Source: Tautonia sp040717455 (lineage in GTDB: Bacteria > Planctomycetota > Planctomycetia > Isosphaerales > Isosphaeraceae). From it: DNA of 64,000 nt. The notes under the pieces were generated by a model. That model was given only the letters and a program-made list of their open reading frames with translations. It was not told the origin of the DNA and made no database searches. The first letter of the stretch is position 1. Each line of letters starts with the position of its first letter. Below are positions 8,989 through 18,700 of the stretch, piece after piece. Made by a program: the position numbers and the translations under genes. The stretch lies in the NCBI RefSeq assembly GCF_040717455.1, contig NZ_JBFEFH010000018.1:62001-126000 (forward strand). The letters are read 5' to 3'.

Positions 8989-11472
8989 ATGTCCGACATT
9001 CCGATTCCGATCTGGTGGTGGGTGGCTCCGATCGGGGCGATCGCGGCCCTGGTCTCCGCTTTTGGGTTCTATCGGCAGTTGCTGGCCGCGTCGCCGGGCG
9101 ACGAGCGGATGCGGGAGATCGCCGGATACGTGCGGGAAGGGGCGTTCGCGTATCTGAAGCGGCAGTACCTGGTGGTCGGCCTGGCGTTCCTGTTCCTGGT
9201 GGTCTTGCTGGCCGTGCAGTCGTTCGTCTTGAAGCAGCAGCACAGCCTGGTGCCGTTCGCGTTCCTGACCGGAGGGTTCTTCAGCGGGTTGAGCGGGTTC
9301 ATCGGGATGAACACCGCCACCCTGGCCTCGAACCGGACGACGCAGGGGGCCAAGGAGTCGCTGAACCGGGGGTTGCAGGTCGCCTTCCGGGCCGGGGCGG
9401 TGATGGGCCTGGTGGTCGTCGGCCTGGGGTTGCTGGACATCAGCGCCTGGTTCTGGCTGCTGGCCTGGCTCCTGCCCCGGACGATCGACGGGTTCCACAT
9501 GTCTTTGGAGCAGATCACGGTGGTGATGCTGACCTTCGGCATGGGGGCCTCGACGCAGGCGCTCTTCGCCCGGGTCGGCGGCGGCATCTTCACGAAGGCG
9601 GCCGACGTGGGGGCCGACCTGGTCGGCAAGGTCGAGGCCGGAATTCCCGAGGACGACCCGCGGAATCCGGCGGTGATCGCCGACAACGTGGGGGACAACG
9701 TCGGCGACGTGGCCGGCATGGGGGCCGACCTGTATGAGAGCTATTGCGGGTCGATCCTCGCCACCGCCGCGCTGGGGGCGGCCGCCGCGCTCGGGCTCCG
9801 GGCCGCGAGCGGGGAGGTGCTCAGCTCTGAGGCGATGATTTACGCGCAGGCTCAATTGGTGGCCGCGCCGATGATCCTGGCGGGGATCGGGATCTTGCTG
9901 TCGATTCTGGGCGTCTTCCTGGTCAAGACCGAGGAAGGGGCCACTCAGTTGAGCCTCTTGTGGGCGTTGAGGCGCGGGATTTACGGGTCGAGCGCGTTCA
10001 TCGTGGTGGCAGCCCTGCTGGTCTGCTGGCTGGTCCTGCCGGGGAGCATCTGGCTCGGGGTCTTCCTGGCGATCACGGTGGGGTTGGTCGTCGGGATCCT
10101 GGTCGGGTACTTCACGGAGTACTACACGTCGGCCGACTTCGCGCCGACGAAGTGGATCGCCGACCAGAGCGTGACGGGGCCGGCGACGACGATCATCGCC
10201 GGCGTGGCGCAGGGGATGCTGAGCACCTGGGCGTCGATCGCGATCGTCGGCCTGGGGACGATCCTGGCGTACTTCATCGCCGGGGGCGGGGAGAACGCGA
10301 CGTTGGGCCTGTACGGGGTCGGCTTCGCGGCGGTCGGGATGCTCTCGACCCTGGGGGTGACCCTGGCGACCGACGCCTACGGGCCGATCGCCGACAACGC
10401 GGGCGGCAACGCCGAGATGACCGGCCAGCCGCCGGAGGTCCGCGAGCGGACCGACGCGCTCGACTCGCTCGGCAACACGACGGCCGCGACGGGCAAGGGG
10501 TTCGCCATCGGGTCGGCCGCCTTGACGGCGTTGGCCCTGCTGGCGGCCTTCGTGGAGGAGGTCCGCATCGGCATCCAGCGCGAGGGGTTGACCTTCGTCG
10601 AGGCCCATCGAGGGGAGCTGGAGCTGGGCGGGATCTATCCGATCGGCAGCGGCAAGTATGTGGAGTTCTCCGAGGCGGTCGATCCCGAGACCGGCTTCTA
10701 CCCGACCTATTTCGCGTCGAGCGGCGGGGCGCCCTTTGTCGAGGCCGACGGCGAGCTGGTGCGGGCGAGTGATACCCAGATCGTCGAGCACTACAAGCCG
10801 GAGATCGAGGCGGCCACGCCGATCATCAGCCTCGTGCGGGTCCGGACGGCGAGCCTGGCCAATTTCATGGACTACTACGGCGTGAACCTGATGAACCCGA
10901 AGCTGCTGGTCGGGGTCTTCGCGGGGGTCCTGATGGTGTTCGTCTTCTGCGGCCTGACGATGAAGGCGGTGGGACGGGCCGCCGGCCGGATGGTCGAGGA
11001 GGTCCGCCGCCAGTTTCGCGAGCTGAACCTGCTGACCGACCCGAACGCCAAGGCCGACTACGCCGAGTGCGTGACCATCGCCACCCGGGGGGCCCAGCGC
11101 GAGATGATCGTGCCGGCGATCCTGGCGGTCTCGGCCCCGCTGGTCGTGGGGATGGTGCTCGACGTGAGCGGCCTGATGGGCCTGCTGGCCGGGGCGCTGA
11201 CGGCCGGGTTCGCGATGGCGATCTTCATGGCCAACTCCGGCGGGGCCTGGGATAACGCGAAGAAGTACATCGAGGCCGGGGCGATGGGGGGCAAGGGGTC
11301 CGACCCGCACAAGGCGGCCGTCGTGGGAGACACGGTGGGCGACCCGTTCAAGGACACCTCGGGGCCGAGCCTGAACATCCTCATCAAGCTGATGAGCATG
11401 GTGGCGGTGGTCTTCGCCGGGGTGATCGTGAAGTATGCCCCGCTGGTCGGCGATTACCTCGGGATCAACTGA
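8989..11472 (+). CDS. hppA: Membrane-bound proton-translocating pyrophosphatase
   Basis: This 827-aa integral membrane enzyme couples hydrolysis of inorganic pyrophosphate to H+ (possibly Na+) export. The substrate-binding signature DVGADLVGKVE begins near residue 205, followed by DDPRNPAVIADNVGDNVGD with its acidic Mg-PPi ligands. The second acidic site is DAYGPIADNAGGNAEM near 462, and a third is KGSDPHKAAVVGDTVGDPFKDT near 765. The GNTTAA box near 495-500 has alanine where K+-independent enzymes have lysine, so a K+-dependent type is expected. The protein is longer than most bacterial members (about 670-770 aa) because of a soluble insertion around residues 525-640. About 15 membrane helices are evident. 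A GC-rich hairpin at 11477-11501 follows the stop. Confidence 0.97.
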   Translation: MSDIPIPIWWWVAPIGAIAALVSAFGFYRQLLAASPGDERMREIAGYVREGAFAYLKRQYLVVGLAFLFLVVLLAVQSFVLKQQHSLVPFAFLTGGFFSGLSGFIGMNTATLASNRTTQGAKESLNRGLQVAFRAGAVMGLVVVGLGLLDISAWFWLLAWLLPRTIDGFHMSLEQITVVMLTFGMGASTQALFARVGGGIFTKAADVGADLVGKVEAGIPEDDPRNPAVIADNVGDNVGDVAGMGADLYESYCGSILATAALGAAAALGLRAASGEVLSSEAMIYAQAQLVAAPMILAGIGILLSILGVFLVKTEEGATQLSLLWALRRGIYGSSAFIVVAALLVCWLVLPGSIWLGVFLAITVGLVVGILVGYFTEYYTSADFAPTKWIADQSVTGPATTIIAGVAQGMLSTWASIAIVGLGTILAYFIAGGGENATLGLYGVGFAAVGMLSTLGVTLATDAYGPIADNAGGNAEMTGQPPEVRERTDALDSLGNTTAATGKGFAIGSAALTALALLAAFVEEVRIGIQREGLTFVEAHRGELELGGIYPIGSGKYVEFSEAVDPETGFYPTYFASSGGAPFVEADGELVRASDTQIVEHYKPEIEAATPIISLVRVRTASLANFMDYYGVNLMNPKLLVGVFAGVLMVFVFCGLTMKAVGRAAGRMVEEVRRQFRELNLLTDPNAKADYAECVTIATRGAQREMIVPAILAVSAPLVVGMVLDVSGLMGLLAGALTAGFAMAIFMANSGGAWDNAKKYIEAGAMGGKGSDPHKAAVVGDTVGDPFKDTSGPSLNILIKLMSMVAVVFAGVIVKYAPLVGDYLGIN

Positions 11473-11476
11473 CGGA

Positions 11477-11501
11477 GGGCGGTCCCGAAGGGGGACCGCC
11501 C
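11477..11501 (+). terminator. Hairpin after hppA
   Basis: GGGCGGTCCC at 11477-11486 pairs perfectly with GGGACCGCCC at 11492-11501 around a five-base loop, starting five bases after the hppA stop codon. There is no T-run, so intrinsic termination is uncertain; it may instead stabilise the mRNA 3' end. Confidence 0.5.
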
Positions 11502-11595
11502 GGCATCCCGTCGGCCGCTCCACGGGCCGATTGACGGGGTGCCGGGCGATTGCGACGGGGTTCGCCCCGTCGGGGCATCGGAGGGCGGGGCGGGC

Positions 11596-12003
11596 ATGAG
11601 ACTGGCGCGTTGGGTGTTCCTGGTGGCCGGGCTGGTCGGCCTGGCCGCGATCGTGCCGCAGTACGCGCTGGAGGGCTGGATCAGCCGGCGATACCCGCCG
11701 GCGATCGCCCATCCGGAGTATTTCTATGGGTTTGTCGGTCTGGCGGCGGCCTGGCAGGTGGTCTTCCTGGTGATCGCGAGCGACCCGATCCGGTATCGGC
11801 CGTTGATGCTCGTCGGCGTGCTGGAGAAGGTGGCGTTCGGGGGGGCGGCGTTGGCCCTGTTCGTGCAAGGGCGGGTCGGGTGGTCGGTGGTCGGCCCGGG
11901 GGTGGTCGATCTGGCCCTCGGGGTCCTGTTCCTGGTGGCGTATCGGGCCTCCGGGGCCGGGGCGGGGGCGAGCCCGGGCGGCGGGCCGGCCCGGTTGGAT
12001 TGA
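11596..12003 (+). CDS. Small four-helix membrane protein, unknown
   Basis: The 135-aa protein begins MRLARWVFLVAGLVG and consists largely of four predicted membrane helices, near residues 5-23, 45-62, 72-90 and 97-115. The tail is Gly/Ala-rich. The ATG at 11596 was preferred over one at 11539 because the first helix then forms the true N-terminus. No family is recognised. It lies 51 bp upstream of another membrane protein of unknown function on the same strand, and the two may be cotranscribed. Confidence 0.6.
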   Translation: MRLARWVFLVAGLVGLAAIVPQYALEGWISRRYPPAIAHPEYFYGFVGLAAAWQVVFLVIASDPIRYRPLMLVGVLEKVAFGGAALALFVQGRVGWSVVGPGVVDLALGVLFLVAYRASGAGAGASPGGGPARLD

Positions 12004-12053
12004 CGGCGAGCCGACGCGATGGAACGTCGGGATCACCTGAGGAGACCGATCCG

Positions 12054-12599
12054 ATGAGCCACGAGTCGATTTCCGAGGGGACGAGGGCCCGATTGCCGGC
12101 CGGGCCGCGCCGGGGGGCGATGATGGCGGCCCTGGCGGTGGTCCTGATCCCGATGATCCTGGTGCCGCTGTCGGCCGTCTTCGCGAGCCTCTCGGCCGAG
12201 GAGGCGGACGGGCTGCCCATCTGGGCCGTCCAGGCGTTCCGGCCCGAGCTGCTGGTGGCCTGGGTCGCCGCGGCCCGGCTGCCGGCGGCGGTCCTGCTCG
12301 GCTACGGCCTGATCCCGCTGGCCGTGCCGCCGGCGTTGGCGGCCCTGGGCTGGGGATCGGTGGGGCGGTGGGCGGCGCTGGCGGCGTTCTGCCTGCTGGG
12401 GTCGGTGCTGACGGCCTTGCTCGGGCTGGGAGTGTTGCTGGAATTGATCGCGCCGGGCGCCCCCGGGGCGGGAATCCGGCTGGAGGTGCTGGCCGGGCTC
12501 TGCTGGCCGTTGCTGGCGATCGAGGGGGGCGGCTGCCTGCTGGCGGCGGCCCTGGGCGGGTCGGACGTGCCGATCCCGGGGGGCGTCGAACGGCCCTGA
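12054..12599 (+). CDS. Small hydrophobic membrane protein, unknown
   Basis: The 181-aa protein has a short polar N-terminus (MSHESISEGTRARL) and then about four hydrophobic stretches: AALAVVLIPMILVPLSAVFA, PAAVLLGYGLIPLAVPPALA, WAALAAFCLLGSVLTALLGL and LAGLCWPLLAIEGGGCLLAA. A TGAGGAGA ribosome binding site lies at 12038-12045. It is not recognised as a known family. It sits directly after a 135-aa membrane protein and may share an mRNA with it; a role cannot be inferred. Confidence 0.6.
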   Translation: MSHESISEGTRARLPAGPRRGAMMAALAVVLIPMILVPLSAVFASLSAEEADGLPIWAVQAFRPELLVAWVAAARLPAAVLLGYGLIPLAVPPALAALGWGSVGRWAALAAFCLLGSVLTALLGLGVLLELIAPGAPGAGIRLEVLAGLCWPLLAIEGGGCLLAAALGGSDVPIPGGVERP

Positions 12600-12863
12600 T
12601 CGGCGAAGCCGAACCGCTGGTGCTAGGCATTTGGGCCTCGGCTGCCTACAATGGTCGCTTCCAACGGTCGAGACGCCACCCGATTCCCCGGCCGCCTCGC
12701 GGCGGCCTCCCGGGGAATTCCGGGCATGGCGGCCGTTTGCCGACCGATTCCGAGGGATCGTGGTCGTCGGGGCGTTGCCCCGCCCTCGACCCGACCCGGG
12801 TCGGCAGAAGGCCACAGGGATGGACCGCGATCGGGCAAGGCTTCGGGCAAGTGGCGAGGACTC

Positions 12864-13817
12864 ATGCACAACCGGGACAATGATCAGGCAGGGTCGGGGA
12901 TCGGCATGGCGGCCACCGTCGAGGCGCCGAACCCCGGGAGTACGGGCGGCTTCTACCCCCTGGTGCTTCGATGGTTCGGGATGCTCCCGTTCCAGCGGTC
13001 GACCGGGGGCGGCACGACGATCCGGAAGCGCCTGACCCGCGGTTGGTACGAGTTCCTGAGCTTCATGGACCGTCGGGTCCACCTGATGTTCATGAACTAC
13101 GGCTACGCCCCGCTCGACCCGGGGGAGCCGACGGTCGACCTGGAGCCGGGGGACGCCAAGAACCGCTACTTCATCCAGCTCTATCACCGGGTGGCCGGCG
13201 CCATTGATTTGCGGGGCAAGAAGGTGCTGGAGGTGGGGTCGGGACGAGGGGGGGGCGCCTCGTTCGTCAAGCGGTATCTGCGGCCGGGTTCGATGACCGG
13301 CATGGATTACGCCGATCGGGCCGTGGCGTTCTGCCGGCGGACCTATCACGAGGATGGCCTCGATTTTGCAGCAGGGGATGCCGAGCACATGCCCTGGCCC
13401 GATGCGTCGTTCGACGTGCTCCTGAACGTCGAGTCGTCGCATTGCTATCCGCACATGGATCGGTTCGTCCGGGAGGCGTTCCGGGTGCTCCGGCCCGGCG
13501 GGCACCTGCTCTTCGCCGACATGAGGCACCGCGACGTGATCGGCTCGGTGTTCGAGTCGTTCCGCGGGGCCGGATTCGAGATCGTCGAGGAGCAGGAGAT
13601 CACCCGCAACGTGCTCCGGGCCCTGGAACTGGACAACGACCGCAAGAGCACGCTGATCCGCCGCGAGGTGCCCCGGGTCTTCCGCCCGATGTTCCGGTGC
13701 TTCGCCGGGATGGCCGGGACCGAGTCGTTCCAGTCGTTCGCCTCGGGCGAGTGGGTCTACTGGAGATTCGTGCTCCGCAAGCCCGAGGCCGCGGGGGACG
13801 CCCCCGCCGGTGCCTGA
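12864..13817 (+). CDS. SAM-dependent methyltransferase (phthiotriol/sterol-type class I)
   Basis: The protein is 317 aa from the ATG at 12864, which has GAGGA just upstream; the frame is open further 5' but that part is low-complexity. The SAM-binding motif I is VLEVGSGRGGG near residue 120, and MDYADRAV follows as motif II. NVESSHCYPHMDRFVREAFRVLRPGG is the post-I/II region of class I methyltransferases. The preceding FMNYGYAPLD segment is characteristic of the phthiotriol/phenolphthiotriol dimycocerosate methyltransferase group. The gene is 93 bp upstream of an NAD-dependent reductase of the thioester/fatty acyl reductase type, so the two may modify the same lipid or polyketide. The exact substrate is unknown. 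Confidence 0.85.
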   Translation: MHNRDNDQAGSGIGMAATVEAPNPGSTGGFYPLVLRWFGMLPFQRSTGGGTTIRKRLTRGWYEFLSFMDRRVHLMFMNYGYAPLDPGEPTVDLEPGDAKNRYFIQLYHRVAGAIDLRGKKVLEVGSGRGGGASFVKRYLRPGSMTGMDYADRAVAFCRRTYHEDGLDFAAGDAEHMPWPDASFDVLLNVESSHCYPHMDRFVREAFRVLRPGGHLLFADMRHRDVIGSVFESFRGAGFEIVEEQEITRNVLRALELDNDRKSTLIRREVPRVFRPMFRCFAGMAGTESFQSFASGEWVYWRFVLRKPEAAGDAPAGA

Positions 13818-13910
13818 GCCAGGGCGCCCGAGTCGATTCAAAACGCATCGCCGCCAGCCGAAGGGTCGAGTGTCAATGGTGTCCCGAGATCGAGGAATTG
13901 AGCCAACACG

Positions 13911-15005
13911 ATGAGTGACCGGCCCCTTTTTATCACCGGAGCGACCGGCGCGCTGGGTCGCCGCCTGATTCACGAGTGGCTTGACGGCACGGACCGGACG
14001 CTCTATCTGCTGATCCGCCGCAAAGGGCGGCTCTCGACGCAGGATCGCGCCCGCAAGCTGCTGGCCCCGCTCGGGCTCGACGCCCTGGTCGGCTCTCGGG
14101 TCCGGGCCGTGGAAGGGGACGTGACCCTGCCGGGGCTGGGCCTGGACCCGGCCGACCGCGACCGCCTGCGCCGAGAGGTCGTCGAGTTCTTCCACATCGC
14201 CGCCCTGACCGAGCTGAACGGCAGCAAGGACCAGTGCGACCGGATCAACATCGGCGGCACGACCGAGGCGCTCCGGGTGGCCCGCGACCTGCTCGAGCAC
14301 GGCCGGCTCGAACGCCACTTCCACTTCAGCACCGCCTACGTTCCGGGGAGCCTGCGGCCCTACAAGTCGTTCGAAGACGAGATGGCCCCCGAGCCGGCGC
14401 ACGCGAACCACTACGAGGCGAGCAAGTACGCGGCGGAACGGCTCGTCCGCTCGGCGATGGACGACGGCCTGCCGGTGACGATCTTCCGGCCGAGCATCGT
14501 CGTGGGCGACTCGGCCACGGGGGAGGTGACCGAGTTCAACGTGATCTACCCGTTCTTCAAGCTGTATGTGCACGGGATCCTGAACGTCCTGCCCGCGAGG
14601 GCCGACGAGACGTTCAACATCGTGCCGATCGACTTCGTGACCCGGGCGGTCCGGGCGATCGCGTCGCGGCCGGATTCGGTGGGCAAGACGTTCCACCTGA
14701 CCTCGGAGCGGCCCCCGTCGATCGGCACCTTGCTGCGGGTCAAGGACGTCGAGTTCCCGAAGATGCCGCCGGTGAACCTGGTGGACCCGGAGGAATTCGA
14801 CCGGGGCACGCACTCGTTCGTCGTGAACAAGGTCCGGCGCTTCATCGAGCCGTACCTGGGCTACCTGCGCTGCCAGTTGACCTTCGACACGACGAACGCC
14901 CGGGCCGCGCTGGAGGGCTCGGGCGTGACGTTCCCGGAGACCGATTACGAGTTCCTGAAGCGGATCCTCCAGTACGCGGTCGATCGGAAGTATCTGATCG
15001 CCTGA
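13911..15005 (+). CDS. NAD(P)-dependent extended SDR / thioester-reductase-like protein
   Basis: The 364-aa protein is a Rossmann-fold dehydrogenase of the NAD_binding_4 (male sterility/thioester reductase) type. The dinucleotide motif GATGALG is at residues 9-15. EGDVTLPGLGL and FHIAALTELN follow, and the active-site pair YEASKYAAE is near 168-176, with an upstream STAYV serine. FRPSIVVGDSATGEV is typical of fatty acyl-CoA and carrier-protein thioester reductases. It is a stand-alone domain with no carrier or adenylation domain. It pairs with the preceding methyltransferase gene and ends at a strong bidirectional hairpin. A role in lipid or polyketide tailoring is inferred. Confidence 0.88.
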   Translation: MSDRPLFITGATGALGRRLIHEWLDGTDRTLYLLIRRKGRLSTQDRARKLLAPLGLDALVGSRVRAVEGDVTLPGLGLDPADRDRLRREVVEFFHIAALTELNGSKDQCDRINIGGTTEALRVARDLLEHGRLERHFHFSTAYVPGSLRPYKSFEDEMAPEPAHANHYEASKYAAERLVRSAMDDGLPVTIFRPSIVVGDSATGEVTEFNVIYPFFKLYVHGILNVLPARADETFNIVPIDFVTRAVRAIASRPDSVGKTFHLTSERPPSIGTLLRVKDVEFPKMPPVNLVDPEEFDRGTHSFVVNKVRRFIEPYLGYLRCQLTFDTTNARAALEGSGVTFPETDYEFLKRILQYAVDRKYLIA

Positions 15006-15033
15006 GGCCGGGTCGACGCGACCAGGTGCCCCT

Positions 15034-15071
15034 CGGGGGCCTCGGGTTCGGCCCCGAGCCCGAGGCCCCCG
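15034..15071. terminator. Bidirectional hairpin between convergent genes
   Basis: A perfect 13-bp stem, CGGGGGCCTCGGG at 15034-15046 with its complement at 15059-15071, encloses a 12-base loop. It lies between the plus-strand reductase and the minus-strand lipoprotein gene, where a shared terminator is expected. There is no T-tract on either side. Confidence 0.5.
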
Positions 15072-15135
15072 GCGACGGGCATCGAGGGGCGCCCTCCGGG
15101 CCGATCGGCAAGGACGGGGGGGCGGGGCGATCGGC

Positions 15136-15708
15136 TCAGGGGTTCCGGGGCCTCAGCCCCGGCACCTGGCCGAGGGTCTCGACGATGGTCTGGACCCGGC
15201 GGTCGATGGCCCCGATCGGGGTGCCGATGCCGTCGAGCTTGTCGTTGGTCTCGACCAGCCGGCCGTCGACGCTGGCGAGCGTGCCGTTGGTCGTCTGCAA
15301 CTGGGCGTTCGCCAGGTTCAGGCGCTCGTTGGTCGTGTCGAGCCGGCCGTTGGTCTGCGAGAGCCGGTCGGCCACGGTGGTGATGTCGCCGTTGACGTCG
15401 GTCAGCTCGGTGCCCAGCTCGGCGATGATGGCGTTGGTCCGGTCGAGTTTCGCTTCGAGGGTGGCGATGCCGTCGTTGATCGCGGCCACCTCGCCCCGGG
15501 TCTCGCCGAGGTCGGTGCTCACCTCGCCGAGGTCGGTCCGGACCTCGACGAGCTGGTCGTTCAGGCCGCCGATCCGCTGATCGACCGAGGCCAGGTACTG
15601 GTTGGTGACCGAGAGCTGCGCGTTGACCTGGTCGAGCCGGTCGGTCAGGGGGGAGAGGCAACCTCCCAGGCCGAGGAGGATCAACGGGGGGATCGGGAAC
15701 CGATTCAT
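15136..15708 (-). CDS. Coiled-coil lipoprotein
   Basis: The 190-aa protein starts at the ATG at 15708 (MNRFPIPPLILLGLGGC) and has a lipobox LGGC at residues 14-17, so it should be lipid-anchored. The mature part is a near-continuous coiled coil with heptad or hendecad repeats rich in Asn, Thr, Asp and Leu, such as RLDTTNERLNLANAQL. It has no enzymatic motif. It is similar in style to planctomycete and cyanobacterial 'TN-rich' coiled-coil proteins. A structural or spacer role in the envelope is the most that can be inferred. Confidence 0.7.
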   Translation of the reverse strand: MNRFPIPPLILLGLGGCLSPLTDRLDQVNAQLSVTNQYLASVDQRIGGLNDQLVEVRTDLGEVSTDLGETRGEVAAINDGIATLEAKLDRTNAIIAELGTELTDVNGDITTVADRLSQTNGRLDTTNERLNLANAQLQTTNGTLASVDGRLVETNDKLDGIGTPIGAIDRRVQTIVETLGQVPGLRPRNP

Positions 15709-15788
15709 CCGGATCGTCTCCGTGCTTCGAGGCAATGCGACCGCTCGATCGTCCGGTTGTGACTATCGGCGCGATGGCAGGGAGGAGA

Positions 15789-18700
15789 TCAGGGATTCGG
15801 GCCGGGCCGGGTCGCCGGCCGGGACGAGGCGATCAGCCCCTCGATCACGTCGGAGTCGACCGGCTTGACCAGGTGGTGATCGAACCCGGCCTCCTGCGAT
15901 CGGCGATGGTCTTCCTGCTGCCCCCAGCCGGTCAGGGCGATGAGCAGCGCGAGGGAGCCGGCAGGGGTGTCGCGGAGCCGTCGGGCGACCTCGTAGCCGT
16001 CCATGCCGGGCAGCCCGATGTCGAGCAGGACGACCTCGGGCTCGAATCGGGCGGCGACCCGGAGCGCCTCGGGGCCGTCGTGGGCGAGTCGGACGTCGTG
16101 GCCGGCGATCTTGCCGAGCAGGGTGCCGAGGGTCACGGCGGCGTCCCGGTTGTCGTCGACGATCAGGAGGCGGAGGGGGGTGGGGCGGGCCTGCTGATGG
16201 TTCGCGCCCCGGGACCGGGACGCGGGGGAGGGGACCGGTGCCTCGGGGGGGGGAATCGTCGGCAAACGGATCTCGAACTCGCTGCCCTGGCCCAGCCCCC
16301 GGCTCTGCGCCGTGATGGACCCGCCGTGCAGCTCGACGAGCATCCGGACGAGGCTCAGGCCGATCCCGAGCCCGCCGCGACGGCGGCCCGGACCCTGCTC
16401 GGCCTGGACGAACAGCTCGAAGATCCGGGCCAGGGCCTCGGGGTCGATGCCGATGCCGGTGTCCCTGACCCGGATGACGGCCTGGTCGTCCCGGGGGGCG
16501 ATCGTCAGGGCGATGCGCCCGCCGGAGTCGGAGTATTTCGAGGCGTTGGTGAGGATGTTCCAGAGGATCTGCTCGATCCGGGCCGGGTCGGCCCGGATCC
16601 AGACCGGCTCGGTGGGCAGGTCGACCGAGAGGGCCTGGCCGATCTCGGCCACCTGGGTCCCCACGGCCGAGACGACCCGCCGGGCGATCGGGACGAGGTC
16701 GATCGCCTCTCGGCGCAGCTCGATGGTGCCCCGGCTGATCCGGGTCACGTCCATCAGGTCTTCGATCAGGCGGGCCATGTGGGCGACCTGATTGCCGGCC
16801 ATGGCCCGCACCGTCTCGCGTTCGGCGGCCTCGGGGTCGATCCTGCGGTCGGCCTCGGGCTGCCTGAGCAGCTCCAGGGCGGTCCGGATGGGGGCCAGGG
16901 GGTTGCGGAGTTCGTGGGCGAGCACGGCCAGGAACTCGGTCTTGCGGCGGTCGGTCTCGCGGAGTTCCAGGTAGAGCCTGGCGTTCTCGAGGGCGATGGC
17001 GGCGCGGCGGGCCAGGTCCTCGACCACGGGGAGGTCGTCGGTCGAGAAGCGGCGGTCGGGGGTGGTGATCGAGAGGCCGAAGGCGCCGATGGTCTTGCCG
17101 GCGACCTTCAGCGGGACGATCATGTGGGAGGTGGGCCAGGCCGGCTGGAATCGGGCGCGGCGGTCCGGGTCGGGGATGAGCGTGGCGAGCGTCTCGGCGT
17201 CGATCTCGGCCCGCAGGTCGGGCCGCCCGGTCCGGAGGACCTCGGCGATGGGAGACGAGCCGTCGGGGTCGATCGGGGAGGCGCTGAGGATCTCGGCCAT
17301 CCTCCGCCGGACGGCGGGGTCGCGGTGGGCGATCGTCGCGCGGCGGATGGAGCCGTCGGGCTCGATCAGGTAGACGACGCAGGCGTCGGCCAGGCCGGGG
17401 ATGACGAGCCGGGGGAATTGCTCGAGGATCTCCTCCGGGTCGGTCGGGTTCGCCAGGAGGATGCCGGCGTCGGCCAGGAGGTGGAGGGTGCGCTCGGCCC
17501 GCTTGCGGTCGTCGATGTCGGTGCCCGAGCCGATCCAGCGCTCGATCTCGCCGTCGGCGTCGCGGACCGGGACGCAGCGGCCGAGGTGCCAGCGGTAGTT
17601 GCCGTGGCGGTCGCGGATGCGGTACTCCCCCTCGAAGACGTCGCCGGTCTGGTAGGAGTGCTGCCAACGCCGGAAGATGTCGGGCAGGTCGTCGGGGTGG
17701 ATGGACTCTCGCCAGCGGCGGAGGACGTCGGGGTCGTCCGGGGCGATGCCGACGTAGTCGTGCCAGCGGCGGTTGAGCGACAGGAGGTTCCCGTCGGGCG
17801 CGGAGGTCCAGACGATCTGGGGGACGGCGTCGGCCAGCAGGCGGAAGTGGCGTTCGGAGGCCCGCAGCGCGTCCTCGTCTCGCTTGCGGTCGGTGATGTC
17901 GGCGGAGACGCCGATGACGCGGGTCGGGGCGTTGTCGTCGTCCCGGATCACGACGCCGCGGTCGGAGATCCAGATGAGCGACCCGTTGGGATTCTGGAGC
18001 CGGAACTCGGCCTCGTAGGAGTCGCCGTGGTCGAGCGCCTCGCGGAGCCGCCGGTCGAGCCGGGGCAGGTCGTCGGGGTGGACCAGGGAGCGGAAGCTGT
18101 CGAAGGTGCCCTGGAAGTGCCCGGCGGGGATCCCGTAGGAGACGAGGTGGTTCTCGGCCCAGTTGACCCGGCCCGATCGGACGTCCCAGTCCCAGGTGCC
18201 GAGGCGTCCGGCCTCCATGGCCAGCCGCAGGCGCTCCCGGTCGGCCCGCTCGGCCTGCTCGATGCGGAGCCGCTCGGAGACGTCTCGGAGGACGACGACC
18301 AGCCCGCCCTGGCCGTCGTGCTGGATGGCGGCCGAGCTGGACTCGATCGGCAGTTCCGAGCCGTCTCGGCGGCGGAGCAGGGCGGGTGCCCCGGTCCGGT
18401 GGACGATGCCGCCGCGGAGGATCTCGGCCACCGGGAGCTCGGCGGTCTTGGTGGTCATCGGGTCGCGGGTGTGGAAGACCGTGTCCAGCGGCCGGCCGAC
18501 CGCCTCGTCGGCGGGCCATCCGGTCAGCTGCTCGGCGATCGGGTTGAGCTTGATGACCAGGCCGTCCTCGCCGGCGACGATGACCCCCTCGCCCAGGCTG
18601 GCGAGGATGGCCTCGAGGCGTTCGCGCTGGCGGCGCTCGGCGGCCTCGGCCTTGAGCCGATCGCGGGCCTCCAGCTCGTTGAGCCGCTGCGCCCGGCGGT

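Noticed and set aside
8695..12630. 1311-codon minus-strand open frame
   Set aside because: It is antisense to hppA and its neighbours and consists of Asp/His/Pro/Arg-rich sequence typical of high-G+C shadow frames.
15136..15708. Phage tail fibre / prophage remnant
   Set aside because: The coiled coil resembles fibre proteins, but the lipobox and lack of any phage gene nearby favour a cellular lipoprotein.
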